Below are positions 1-11,956 of a stretch of 64,000 nucleotides of DNA, one piece after another. The notes under the pieces were generated by a model that was not told the DNA's origin, ran no database searches, and worked only from the letters and a program-made list of their open reading frames with translations. This DNA is from Sialis fuliginosa. Lineage: Eukaryota > Arthropoda > Insecta > Megaloptera > Sialidae. The stretch is taken from positions 11,875,001 to 11,939,000 of the forward strand of contig OY540813.1 of assembly GCA_961205875.1 (NCBI GenBank). Reading direction: 5' to 3'. The position numbers were made by a program, and so were the translations under genes. Position 1 is the first letter of the stretch; each line of letters starts with the position of its first letter.

Positions 1-574
1 GCCCTTAATCTGTATTTTTATTTCGCCTTTTTTTCAGCTTTAAAAAATTAGGGGTGTCATCTCCGCTAACGCGGACATAACGCAGTTAGACATCCCATTC
101 TTTGTTTGGTAAGGGGACAAATATGGTTTAAAAAAAGTTTCAGCCATTAGTAAATTATTTGTCAAAAAAGTCTCTACCTTTTATAAACTTGTATGTATCG
201 TCTAAACATTTATGCAGCCGGTCTCTGAATATTTTGTTCCCATTTTAGAATTTCTGTATACACGCTTGTAATACTCTGTATACATATATCTGTAACGTAA
301 CATTAAAACGGGGTTAAAAAGTGTTTGTGTATTTCGATGGAGAATTGTTTCATTTGTTGCATCATGTATATATATGTTATGTTCGTTATTCAAACATAAT
401 TTATTTACATTTTTGATTTTGCTGTCTAATATACAAATTTTGAATATTGTAACGTTTTAGGGTTCAATTGCTTTGAATAATATCATTTAACCTTTAATTG
501 GTTCGGTAGAATGACCTGTAGGTGCACGGAAACGTAAACACTAAATAAATAAATACTAAATAAATAAATTTAAT
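1..574. other. AT-rich stretch, no gene seen
   Basis: No coding signal. A small GC-richer patch at about 50-95 contains an imperfect inverted repeat around CGCGGACATAACGC and could be the cut end of a repeat starting before the window. A TAAA/AATA microsatellite lies at about 541-570. Confidence 0.5.
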
Positions 575-830
575 TTTTACTACACTTACACTATGTCTTC
601 ACAAAAGCTGGTACTATATCTATTACACAAAAACTAAAACTATTTCGAATACAAAATCTTTCACTATTTTTATTACACAAAACTTGCACTATTTTGAATA
701 TGAAAAGGTGCTATTGCGATTACAAAAAAACCATAACTATTTCGAATACAAAGAAACTATTTCAAATACAAAATCTTTCACGATGTCGATTACACAAAAC
801 TTGCACTATTTTGAATATGAAATGGTGGTC
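575..830. repeat. Degenerate tandem repeat block
   Basis: Phrases such as ACTATTTCGAATACAAA, GATTACACAAAACTTGCAC and TTTTGAATATGAAA recur several times. Two long segments, 640-711 and 757-828, are nearly the same sequence about 117 bp apart, and a shorter period of roughly 36-40 bp shows inside them. It resembles a decayed satellite or minisatellite. No similar block was noticed elsewhere in the window. Confidence 0.65.
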
Positions 831-2587
831 ACTACCACAGAGCCTTAATTCTCCTTAGCTTGCATTAAAGGGCTAAGGTAGCTACACTCTTTCTTAGATT
901 TATTTTAACACCTTCGGCACTTTATAAATTATTGTTTTTCTCATGACTCTGTGCTAACAACTGACTCAATCATATCTTCCGAGGTCTCTCTACAAAAAGG
1001 ATTACCTAATCTTACAACTAATTTCTACAAATCATGATATAATAACCCAAGCGGCTATAATATAATATTGTTACAATATATTGTGTTTTAAATGTATCGG
1101 AAGGTGGCTATATTTTATTTTTGAAATGTAGAAATGTCAGAATCAATATTATTAATAGGTACGTTGTTATTAGAGGGGATGTGATAACATTTTTTATTAT
1201 ATATTTTGCTTCTGTTTTGGCTTGAGACCGAATTACGGTGGCCCCTTTACATACCCATTTTTCACCACTTTGTTTTGTTCATTCAATTCTCTAAAAAAAA
1301 TTATAATTCCTTTTGAATATCATTTTTAAGATGTTTATACATTATTTTTAAGCCATTGAAAAAATTATAAAAAAATAGTTAATATATTAGATGTAACCTC
1401 TTACGTATCTTTAACATAAGGGGTATATATATTAATTTTGAGGATTCCGCATTACTTTCTAGTTGCTGATCTTGCAGTGGACAGACAGCTCATCAAAATT
1501 AGTACATGATACACTTTGTAAGATCCCTACGTAAGTATTTAGAATACATTCCCTGGCCGGCAACATTTTACGATAGCTGTTATGTATCGTACTTCGTACC
1601 ATAAAATGGACATCATTTTAGCATAAATTCAGTAAAACACAGCGTTTCCAGTTAAGTGGTTCTCTCGCTAATTGCACCAAGCATTAATAAATTTACGTTA
1701 GTTATTACTTTCCTTAAACATACACACCTATTACAACATAAAATTTATTTTTGGTTAGATAATTAAAATGTTACTTCTGATAATAAATGTAAACACTGCT
1801 TGTGTTAAAGTATAAATTGTGCTTTTTCTCGATGAATGGGATAAAAACAGTGGTATTTCAATGTACGTATGGGAACTAGGAGTTAGCTCTAGCTTGTTTT
1901 TATTTATATGTATATATTTTTTTATTTAAATAAATGACCATTTTAATAATGATATTTTTTTTGTCATTTGGGATATTAGGTCAAACAAACAAAATGCGCA
2001 TAAAAATCATGAGCATATATTTTTTTCGAAAAACATTTGTTTTTTTTCTTCTTCAGTGTTGTACAAAACAATATTTTTTATAGTGCTAAAGGATCAACGA
2101 GGAGAGCAAAATAAATTACATTATTATGATAATTAATCTTTGAGTATTTTTTTAACAAATATATTTTTTATTTGCCTTGCCTAAAATTGTGCAATTCTGA
2201 GATTTCCCTCTGGTGTAAACAAATTTCAAAATTTGAGATGTAAGAACTTAAAAATTACATTTTTTGATCTTTTTAATATTTTATGATATATTTAATTACT
2301 AGTAAAATACATACATATATAATATGAAGTATTTTTAATGAAAAACGTATAAAATACATATCTTTGATTTTTATCAAAATAAATCCAGGATTTTTCATAC
2401 TTCAAAGAGATTTGCATTCTCTGATGTTTGAAATTCCTGACCCTCTCGTCACAATATTAGGTAAAAATATGGCTACGTGCTTGAAAATCATAAAATATTT
2501 GGGACAGTAAAATATTTTTTCAAGTTAAAAATATTTTATTATTTCGTAAAGATTAAATAATTTTTAACATAATTATAGTACAGTGAA
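831..2587. other. AT-rich stretch, no gene seen
   Basis: Long homopolymeric A and T runs and no coherent open frame. No repeat could be paired confidently with another part of the window. Confidence 0.4.
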
Positions 2588-2950
2588 ATGCAGAAGTGGT
2601 CATCCAGTTTTCATTCAAATTAGCGTATCATAAACTTAGTAGGCTCCTCCCATTTTATTATTTTAATATTTAAATCATTTCTCCATGTACCAAACAAAGA
2701 CAGATATTTTAAAACTCATTTAATAGATACAGAAGTACTCTTCGTTTATAGTACTCATATACCTACATATATTTGTGTGATTAAATTATTATGTAATCTA
2801 TTGAAAATTGTATAAGTAAATTTTAGTGGCATTAAATATTTGATATTCCGAATTTTAGTATTTAAATATGTTAAACTTGATATAAGATTAATTAATGAAA
2901 TGGACATATATTTATGTTTGTATTTAAAATGATGTTACTATATAAGCTCC
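2588..2950 (-). repeat. Dispersed repeat family E, copy 1
   Basis: Reverse complement of 40671-41014, with a shorter third copy at 33365-33520. Shared landmarks are TGCAGAAGTGGTC at one edge, GTACCAAACAAAGA, GTTTATAGTACTCAT, TTTGATATTCCGAATTTT and TAAACTTGATATAA. Copies are clearly homologous with scattered substitutions and small indels; copy 1 has extra bases near the GAGTACTAT phrase. No transposase frame or clean terminal inverted repeat was seen, so the class is unknown. Confidence 0.75.
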
Positions 2951-3470
2951 ACCCTAGAAAAAAATAACCGATATGTTTGTCTTTATATTTCGAATCTGTT
3001 GTAAGCGATTCTGACCTTTACGGTGGCAGACGACTTCTGAAGCCCATAGTACCTATATACATTGTATATTTAATAATCAACAATGTAGTAAATGTACTTG
3101 TAATTGTAATGTAATCAGGGAAGAACGAAACAAATATTTTTATCAAAATCTCAAATTCAAAAAGAATGACCTTAAAAATATTTATTTATACTATAATATG
3201 TATTTTATACATAATGTGGCATTAAAAGAAATTAAAAAATGTATATCAGGGTACTTTTATCAAAATTATTGAGATCCTTTGTTATTGATAAAGAACAATT
3301 ATTATTGATAAAACTAAATATAAAAACAAAAAAAACTTAAACCCTGCAGTATTAATTTTTAGTACATTTAACATTTTCAGAACCGCTGGCATCTGTTCCC
3401 GCCTATTTTACCAAATACAAAACCGATGCAAACGTGCGACTAAAATCTGGTGACAGAGAGAAATTAATCT
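2951..3470. other. AT-rich stretch, no gene seen
   Basis: No open frame, repeat pair or regulatory signature was recognised here. Confidence 0.4.
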
Positions 3471-3474
3471 GATT

Positions 3475-3620
3475 TTAAATCGCTCGCGGGGTGCTTTGGA
3501 AATAATGCAGCAGTTATATTTCTTTGCGCGGCGTTTCACCGCCCACGCGTTCGTATCGACCTGTTGAGTCTGGAGATATTCGAATCGTTTGTTACAGATA
3601 ACATGACTCTTTCTGCATTA
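3475..3620. other. CpG-enriched block with duplicated motif
   Basis: GC and CpG content rise sharply over the background (CGCTCGCGGGG, TTTGCGCGGCG, CCCACGCGTTCG). Its end carries GACCTGTTGAGTCTGGAGA, which recurs about 940 bp downstream at 4498-4570 as GACCTGTTGAGTCCGGAGA. Both copies then continue to a similar AAC(A/T)TGACT(C/T)TTTCT phrase, with a longer spacer in the second. This may be a regulatory element; no gene is visible. Confidence 0.4.
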
Positions 3621-4497
3621 TTTCACTAGAAATATATCGCAGATAGTGGGTTGGAAAATTCAAACTTTTAAATTTCGATATGTTTGACCGTTCTCAAGAT
3701 GTTATCTCTAATGGTTCAGAGTTTGATTTTTAGGGTACGATTTATCAAACAAGAGAGACTCATTTGTTTTCAATGGATCGAAATTCTGAATTAAAATTTA
3801 GGATTAAACGTTAAACTTTTGTACCATGTTCTGTTATATGTAGTATTATATTTTAAATTTATACTTTTAATACATAATATTGTAATTTTTGTAATATTCG
3901 ATATTATTAAAGTAAATGATAACTTCGTTGAAGACTCGGCCAAGGCTTGTTGACCAATTTAGCACCAATGCTGGCTCAGATTTTCCTATATACAAAATAA
4001 CAAAAGGTAATGAATAGGTGACCGAATCTCGGCATCTGAAAATTGGTCTAAACTGAGACCAATATCGAAAAAGCAACCCAATATTTAGCCAAGCTTGGGC
4101 CCATTGTCAAGGCTGACATTTCCTAGATGGGTTCATATAGAATGTTCAATCCATGCCTCTATGTCTATATGTATGTATTAAGAACTCAAAAATGAAATAT
4201 TAGTACATAACAGTTTTCAAAATATTCTATTAGTCTTTTTTAAATAATTTCAATAATTGCTCATTTATTTAGATACTTATTAATATTTTTGTCAAATAAA
4301 TGATCATGCTAATTTATGCTATAAAAATATGCATTTCTAACACAATTTGAGTTTAAAGTTTAAATAAACTTATCTTATAACTGAAATTAAGTTGTAAATT
4401 ACATTATCATAAAATATAAATCAAAATCAAAAATGTTGGTATAAATTAAGATACAGTGTTTGAAATAATGTTTTTGAATAAATATTTTTACGAGATA

Positions 4498-4570
4498 GAC
4501 CTGTTGAGTCCGGAGAAATCCGGACCGTTTATAACAGCACGGTTAAACATAAAGAAGATAACTTGACTTT
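4498..4570. repeat. Second copy of the GACCTGTTGAGTC motif
   Basis: Partner of 3557-3617 in direct orientation. The first 33 bp match with about six differences, then a spacer of about 23 extra bases precedes the shared TTGACTTTTTCT-like phrase. Followed at about 4655-4715 by a pyrimidine-rich CTCT tract. Confidence 0.5.
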
Positions 4571-4994
4571 TTCTACGTTTCCGGTAAAGATAAGGACATT
4601 ATGTCACCCTGTTTATATTTATTATTTCGGACGGACAGTGTCGTTATTTGAGATCATTGACTCTCTCTTTCTCTCCCTCTGTTTTATTTTCTCCTCTCTC
4701 TCTTGTATTTACTGTGTGATAAGTACTGTTGTTTTATGACACGGATGGGTTTTGTATGTAATGTATATTTATAATATTATCACGATTATGAGTTTGCAGA
4801 ATTTAAAATGTATTTTTGTGAAATTTTGAAACTGTAACAAAAATAGAGGCATGTAGTATTTACTTTATTATGATAAATAATATTGCCTCCTAGCAAACTG
4901 AATTTTAATAGTATCTATAAAAATAACATTTATATGGTCCTATAAAAATTACTTCCACAAAGAACTTTGCCAATTTTTATATTAAAGTAATATA

Positions 4995-6163
4995 AGGTAC
5001 TGGCACGTGCCAGTCTGGGATATGACCCCAGTAATGGCTATTTTTTAATTAAATGTACTGAATTAGAAATATTTGATGATATTTTATTACTATCATTTCT
5101 GAATATTAATCTATATACATTTAACTGTCTTACAGCGTGATTTGATGACAATCGACCAATAGGTGTCAAAATGGTGGACATTTAAACTAATTATTAAGGT
5201 AGTTCTTGTGCAAACGTCATTTCGATAGAATTTAAAAAAAAATCAGGGCATAAAAAGAATAATGATATCTATCCAATCGTGAAATTTTAAAGACATCGAC
5301 CGTTTTAAACTCGAGATAATTGTCATCAAAGTTTGCCACTTTTGTACGTATCCGCTATATCAAGTTCGTATTATGTCCATTTTCATGACTAAAACTTCGA
5401 TAGATTTTGATAAAAAACTATCAAACAATAAAGGTTTATTATTCTGATATGTGATAAAAAATTCCAAATGATTGACCTTGTATTTCAAAAACAAAATGAT
5501 TGACCGTTTCATATTTGAAATTTAATTATATTTCAAAAACAAAACGGTCAATCATTTTGAATTTTTTATCACATATCATAATAATAACCCTTTACTGTTT
5601 GGTAGTTTTTTATCAAAATCTGTCGAAGCGTTTAGTCATAAAATAATGAAAATATATTCACAGTATGATTGTGTTTATAATAATCTGTATAGACGGCTTT
5701 GGGTATAGACTTGATCAAAAATTCTCTGTAGCAACGCAATTATTTTCGATATTTTACTATGGTATTATGAGCGTGACTTTTTGTTGGTACTGTAGCACGA
5801 GAACTACCTTAATATAATTTATTTATTAATTATTATATTAACATAGCAACTGCTTTGCATTGTTTCAAATTTGACGATTCTTTTTTTTATATTTTTTGTG
5901 TCGTAATACTAATCATTTTGTAATCATAAGTCCATCACTGCGTGCTCATTACTGGTTTTACTTTATCTATTACTGGAGAAAAAAACAAACAAAATAAAAG
6001 GTTATAATTTAAAAAACAAACTATATTTGCGGATTTTAGTAATAAAATTGATTAAATGTTGTTTTATTAGTAACAAGAGTTCATGAGAATTACAAAAAAG
6101 AAGATCGTTAATCAAAAATAGTAAACCTTGCTCTTATAGCGGCCATAACTGGTGCCAGTACCT
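4995..6163. mobile_element. MITE family A, copy 1, carrying a nested MITE
   Basis: Begins AGGTACTGGCAC and ends GTGCCAGTACCT, flanked by TA on both sides (4993-4994 and 6164-6165), as for Tc1/mariner-type insertions. Internal landmarks match complete copies at 50558-51084 and 59200-59717: CCAGTAATGGCTATTTTTTA, TGATTTGATGACAATCG, ACAAGAGTTCATGAGAATTA and TTGCTCTTATAGCGGCCAT. It is about 650 bp longer than those copies, mainly because a second element of 613 bp sits at 5197-5809. The left end has become a 16-bp palindrome, ACTGGCACGTGCCAGT. No transposase is encoded, so it was mobilised in trans. Confidence 0.85.
5197..5809. mobile_element. Nested TA-flanked foldback MITE
   Basis: Inserted in family A copy 1. 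Ends are AGGTAGTTCTTGTGC and GCACGAGAACTACCT, flanked by TA at 5195-5196 and 5810-5811. The two other complete family A copies lack it at the equivalent place. Inside, arms of about 120 bp (about 5370-5495 and 5538-5660) are inverted copies, sharing TGATATGTGATAAAAAATT and TTTTTATCAAAATCT phrases. There is no open frame of note. It must be younger than the host MITE. Confidence 0.85.
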
Positions 6164-6165
6164 TA

Positions 6166-7839
6166 CTTAAGTTTGTTATATCATTCTTGTTTAAAATACG
6201 GCAGTATAATACTGAAATGTAACCTTAAATCAATTTAACCTAAAATATGTCCCTACTTTTAATATTTTATTTTGTTTTGTTGGAAAAAGTTGCCTGAAAA
6301 ACTGTGGTTGCAGAAAAAGTTGGAAATCGAACCTTCAAACATAAAACAGAACCTTTTAAATTCTTATTTGTGCGTTTTCAGCAAAAGAAAAGGAAGAGAA
6401 CAAATAACATGATTCTTCTTTTTTATTTACTTTCGCGTGTACAGTATAAATGAATATATACATACATACATTCGACAAAAATACAAAAAGAACGAGATTT
6501 GCGGTCTGAACATTTATCAGAAATACATTGAAATTTATTTATTATTCCACTAGAAATCTACCCGTCATGATTTCAGTAAAGCTTGGCAATCAGTTGTCTG
6601 TTGTTAGAAAATAAATTACAATTCTGAACTTTATTTTCCAACCGAATCAAAGTTTTGAGTATGTTTGTAAACATAAACATGCTGTATGTAAATTGACATA
6701 TTATTAGTTATAAACTTGATCAAGTCATCTCATTTTAGTAAAAGTTTTACGCAGAATATGTAAACATACGCTAGCTTGATTGTTTTAAATAGTTTTAGAT
6801 TTATTGTACACAGTTATGAGTAGTTCAGTAGGTGTACTAATTTATGTATACCAGTGGCGTAGTAAGAAAAAAATTCGAGGGAGGATAATACATATGAGTT
6901 AAATTTTTTTAAGGTGTTTTGAACTGATGTTTTCTCAAAACATTTGTTTTTTTAGAACACTGAATATTTCGGGGAAATTGGGCATAAACAGTCTTGACGT
7001 ATCTTTGGCCAATTAATTAAATAATAGTTTTTGTATTGATAACATTAAAGTTATTACTATTTGTAACGTAATTTTATTTTCTTACATAAGATTTATTTGT
7101 AACTACTGTTTCTGAATTCCCAGGATTTTCTTCTATTTTGGGTAACGGGAAAAGGAAGTTAAAATTCTCAGGAAATCTAATTCATTTTTACTATTTATAC
7201 TGTTTATATTATTTATACTTATTCTGTGTGTATTTTTGAATAATTTGTTTTCAAGATAAGAATATTTCTTTGTTAATAAAATACAACAAATAATACAGTA
7301 ACGACAACATGAATTTAGCTGTAATGAAATATTAATGTTAATTTTTTTTACGTATTACCAATACCGTATTTATGAAAAATATTTCATTTTTTTATGGTAT
7401 TGAAATAACAAAAGTGTAACTGTATTAACGTCTGGTCGACTAAATTATAATTATGATATATTTTTTGTAAATTGTGCAAAACGTTTAATTTATATTATTG
7501 CATAACAGTGAGACAAATTTAACGTTTTATTAAAATTACTCAAGGGTTATAAAAGTTTGTTCGCGAATTTTATTTTGCAACATGTTGGAATAAATATGAC
7601 GAATTCTTTTAACTTTTCTGAAAAACTTATATTTCGTCAATAAAAGTTAAAAAAGAGAGATGTTATTTTATTTTTTCGCAGATTTACATTTTATATTTTG
7701 AACAGGAAGATACATAAATACATATATATGATTTTTTGTTATTTAAAGGTAAGAAGTACCAGTAATATATCTGTTTTGTAAAAATTTCAAAATTTTGAAA
7801 ATATTCACTTTAAAATACTATTAAATATATTATCCTAGC
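6166..7839. other. AT-rich stretch, no gene seen
   Basis: No gene. A lone CAGTGGCGTAG at 6852, a phrase often seen at hAT-element ends, has no visible partner. A CATA microsatellite lies near 6455-6470. Confidence 0.4.
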
Positions 7840-7875
7840 TAGACTCGCGCGGCTTTGCTCGCGTGGACTAAGGAA
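7838..7875. repeat. Short LINE-like tail relic
   Basis: The phrase GCGCGGCTTTGCTCGCGTGG resembles the conserved CpG-rich piece of RTE/CR1-like LINE or SINE tails that is widespread in insect genomes. The match rests on family knowledge rather than a second copy here. Confidence 0.3.
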
Positions 7876-8064
7876 TTATTGTTTAGGATAAAAAAAAATT
7901 GTTAGTACAAACATGATTAGTTATTATTGTAATAAAAACCAAACAACACTTAAATTACCTACCTAACAAAAACGAATCAGAACAAACAGTAAAAATAAAT
8001 TTAGTTCTATTTAAATTTAAAAGTTAATTATTGAAAACAAAATAAACAATTGACAATAAAAAGA

Positions 8065-8165
8065 TCATTCCTTCTGCCTTGCGTCTACTCGGCACGCTCC
8101 CTCCTTACCACACGCCGCGACACGGGTTCCCATCGCGCGAATAATATGTTCCCGTATTTATATTT
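8065..8165. other. CpG-enriched patch
   Basis: About 100 bp containing CGGCACGCTCC, CACACGCCGCGACACG and CATCGCGCG in a very AT-rich setting. It could be a small promoter or a repeat relic. No start, open frame or repeat partner was recognised. Confidence 0.3.
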
Positions 8166-9229
8166 CACGATACTTTATAAACTATAAGACCAAATTGAAT
8201 GCTGTAAAGGGCAAATTATATCTACATTAAGTACTTATGACGATGAAATCATTTATTTTCATAAGGATTAATGTTTTGCAGGTCATAAGTCCACGTAAAC
8301 AAAACATAAATAATTTAAATTTTCTTTGCAACATAAAATTGTGACTTAAATATAAAAGTTAGACATATGATGTCGCTGACTTTATTGTAGATCTTTTGAT
8401 TGTACACAATTTTTACTACATTATTTTGTTCAATATTAAAGAATGGTTTGTTGCATAAGTGTTTTTTTTTAAATTATAATTTACATAAAATTTAAATAGC
8501 CACGAGCTATTTTGTAATAGTTTTAAATTTAATTCTCGTTACAAATTGTAGAAAGTAAGATACTTTAAATTGTTTTACAACTTTGTTAATTTCGTTTTGA
8601 CTTTTGATAATTCTTATTAGGTAAAGATTTAACATTTAAAGTAAGTTATAGTAATTAATGTTTAAAATCCTTAAATTTAAATTATTAAAGGACAAAATAA
8701 AAATAACGAAGCTTAAAATTTACTAGAACGATATATATGTATCTACGAGTTTATCGTAACCTGAGACAAGAAATGATAAATGACAAATAACACATTACCT
8801 AACGTTGTTACCATATCGCTTCACGAGTCATTGGCGTATTATTCAGATTTTAAAATAAATATCAATTGTTTTGAATTATAAAATTAATTAATAATAAATA
8901 TTGTATATTGTCTTTAAAAGTATTTCAGTGATAATTATAATTTAAAACATATTTGCATGTTATATATTTTCAACTGACACCTCTGGGTTAATATGCATGG
9001 AAATGATGATTGTGACATCTAAATAAAGATGGCCGCCATAAAATTTTGGTAACAGTTTCATATACGAACTTGGTTTTGTTGTTATACATATATCCATATT
9101 CTTTGCTAATCAAAGATCGTAGTATTAACAGCAGAGCTAATATTTGCATGTATCCAAAACTTAATTGATTTCTCTATGTTCTGTAGTTGAATCTTATCCA
9201 CACCGTACATATGTATATATATATAAGTA
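8166..9229. other. AT-rich stretch, no gene seen
   Basis: No coding signal or recognisable repeat. Contains only A/T-rich simple sequence and a lone ATGGCCGCCAT palindrome at 9029-9039. Confidence 0.4.
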
Positions 9230-9545
9230 TGTGTGCATTATCTTAGTGTGCGTCGTATCCTACCAACATTAGATTCAACAAGTGATTGATGATCTTTGAG
9301 GAAAATGTACTTTTTTCCTTTTCTGTTTCCATCCTTCCGCTGGGGTGAATTCGTTTTCATTTTTATGCGGGTTTCTCGGCCAGCACTTTTTAAATAAGAA
9401 ACATCAGTAACATACCGAGAGAAATGTGTCAGCGGGCGGCTTACAAGCGAGATAAAATTGTATCTGATGTATGCCACACGTTACGCACCCCAAATGCCGC
9501 CATTTATTTATAAGTGTCGGTATGCTTATCCCGAGATATGTTGAT
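9230..9545. other. Higher-complexity block of unknown nature
   Basis: GC content is higher than the surroundings, and a 79-codon open frame runs on the minus strand over 9238-9477. Its product is basic with no domain I recognise and no splice context, so I do not call a gene. It could be an untranslated exon, a conserved non-coding element or an old repeat. Confidence 0.3.
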
Positions 9546-10384
9546 TTCAAATCTTGGTACCAAAGATGAAGGAAATTTGGAAGGTTTCAGACTTTAAGCT
9601 TATTTGATCATTAGAGCAATGTATAGATAAAAGTCTAAACATTTTATATGTTATGTATGTATAGCTCATATATTTTACAATTTTTTTTTTAAATACTGGA
9701 CGTATGGTTTTTGAGTAATTGGATATTAAAAATATAGTTTTTAATAGATTGTAAATGAAAGAACTCAACCCTTTTAAATACTATGAAAACGTGTAGTTTC
9801 AGAACCAGGTTTATTCAAAGTAATGACAAACTAATAAGGTACTACACATGGTAAAGACGCATCCGTAAATGTAATAGAGTACGATATACAGATAAACAAC
9901 GTGTACAAGTAGTGCAAGTGCAACAAATTACAGTTGGCGAGGCCATAGTATATATTAAAGATATAGTCTATATGTATTGTGGAAAAGAGATAGCGAGTTA
10001 CACAATCTTTTGTATGAGATATACTGAGGTCATCAAATTATATTTAATTTTTTACTTTAATTTATAATTAATTCTATTAAAAACAATTTTTTTTTTTTTA
10101 TTGAAAAATTCAAATTAGAAATTGTATTTCTATTACACGTTAACACTTAAAAGTTTGATTACGTGCCTCTAAAATTCGTGAATTCGTACGCTAAATATAC
10201 ATTGTTGTTAACAAAGATTGTTCCAGTACGTTTGTTATGTCTATTAATAAAAATAAAATACATTACTTAATGAAGTAATTTAAAATTGTAACAATTTCGC
10301 GGAACACCTTGGCAAATAATATAACGCTGAAAAATCGTTGCGTTGACCTTGAGAATTCAAACCGTATAAGTCTGGTGTTTCCTG

Positions 10385-10616
10385 GGAGTTTGAAAATATA
10401 ACTTTACACGATTTTTTCAATAACTACTGAATGGATTCTTTTCCAGTTTTTATAATGGATAGGTTAAGTTTAGTTGTATAATTTGTAGATATTTGAGCAT
10501 ATTGGGTGAGCATGTTGAATGAGCATGCTGGATGGGCATGTTAGGTGAGCATGTTGGGTGGGCATGATTACTTTATGTTTAATTAAATTAATATCCCCGG
10601 GTCCAATGCGCTAGTC
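10385..10616 (-). repeat. Dispersed repeat family F, copy 3
   Basis: In reverse complement it starts ACTAGCGCATTGGACCCGG, like the other copies at 57104-57656 and 58087-58752, and ends in the shared ATCCATTCAGTAGTTATT phrase. That tail resembles the ATCCGTTCAGTAG wording of insect RTE/CR1-related LINE or SINE tails. It contains the 13-bp minisatellite at 10495-10566. No coding region. Confidence 0.7.
10495..10566. repeat. 13-bp minisatellite, 5.5 units
   Basis: Units run GAGCATATTGGGT, GAGCATGTTGAAT, GAGCATGCTGGAT, GGGCATGTTAGGT, GAGCATGTTGGGT and GGGCATG. It lies inside a family F copy. The copy at 57104 carries about two units in the opposite orientation (57172-57194), and the copy at 58087 has none that I see. 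Confidence 0.9.
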
Positions 10617-10943
10617 ATTTATAAAATAATCTATCTTTCTTGGTATTATATCAATCCCATTTAATTTCCAAAAGTAGCGAGTTTAAAGTAACGATAATAA
10701 CGTCAACAACAAAATAAAATGGTATTTATAAATGGCACTCAGGTGTCACAGACATACATAGATACATACACACACAGATGCTCGCATTTATAACACATGA
10801 ACTTTATACAACACGAAGTACGACATAAAAATAATTCGTGCAATTTTTTTCGTCTGAACAGAAAAATAAAAACAAAAACCAAAGCAACTCCGATTACCAC
10901 GTTATAGTATATGATACAGACAAAACTCACGTGTTTATATTTA

Positions 10944-10974
10944 TGTGTGTGTGTGTTTGTGTGTCTCTGTGTGT
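10944..10974. repeat. (GT)n microsatellite
   Basis: Imperfect GT/TG run interrupted by TTG and CTC. It accounts for much of a 118-codon minus-strand frame here, which is therefore not a gene. Confidence 0.85.
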
Positions 10975-10984
10975 AACTTTGAAG

Positions 10985-11956
10985 TGGTGTTCGCTTTGAT
11001 TTTTCATCAAATAGCGCATTAATTATAAACAGCATCAGTATCGCGAGAGGGGAGGGGACTGTTGTATAATATGTGTGTATGTATAAATCAGACATGAATT
11101 AAATGCCGTCATTTGAGTTAGCTATAATCGCTTAGCAGTGGCGCATAGTGGAACGAAACCCCATTGTGCTGGAAAAAATTGTTCTCCACTTCAGTTTTCA
11201 TTCTATAGAAAACGTTTTTTTTAATACTCATGCAGTAAAGAAGTAGATTTTGGGTCATTCCATGATGTAGGTGGGGCGTTTCGACACATTTTTTGACAAA
11301 TCTTCAAATGTTTAAAGGTGTAAATCAAGCACATAATATATACTGTATATTTTGTATTGTTATTATTTATTAGTTAAATAAACAATGTTACTGTTAATTA
11401 ATTGTAAAGCACATTAAATATCTCGAAAGAAAATAACAAGTACTTACTGAGTGCGGTGTACAACTTTGAAAAATGTTTATTTAAGATTCTTTAATTAATT
11501 AATAACTTCATAAAATTGCATTTTTACGAAAAATATGTAAAAACAATATTTGACTAAAATACAAGAACTTTTTTTCTGAAACGAAAAATAAAATTTCACC
11601 AAAATTTAAGATTTTTTTTTCTGAAACAAAAAATTAGTTCTCAACTTAACCTTTTGCTTTTAACATTTGTAAACGTGACACAAAAAAAAATCTATGGGAA
11701 AAATTCTTTAAAATCCAACCTTAACTTTTCAGGGATTAAACATTGCATACTCAAGAGTTCTCTGTTGCCGTACTATCAGTATACTTGTTCTTATAATAGA
11801 ATATACAGCGAGTTAATAATTTCTCGTTTACACAGCACCTCCACCAACGAACACCTCAATTTAATCTTAATCTTTTCTAATCTATTTTAACACAATATAA
11901 AATCATACACTACACTACAATATTATATTTGTAGTTTTGCGTATAGGTATTAGGTA
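10985..11956. other. AT-rich stretch with small duplication
   Basis: No gene. Between about 11555 and 11640 the phrase TTTTTTTCTGAAAC(G/A)AAAAA occurs twice, about 58 bp apart. A lone CAGTGGCGCATAGTGG at 11136 resembles hAT ends but has no partner. Confidence 0.4.

Noticed and set aside
6852-6862. CAGTGGCGTAG as the end of a hAT element (also 11136 and 31291)
   Set aside because: No complementary second end or 8-bp duplication nearby; only the wording fits.
9238-9477. 79-codon basic frame on the minus strand
   Set aside because: No recognised domain and no supporting splice sites; kept only as a higher-complexity block.
10739-11095. 118-codon minus-strand open frame
   Set aside because: Largely a translated GT microsatellite and A/T-rich simple sequence.
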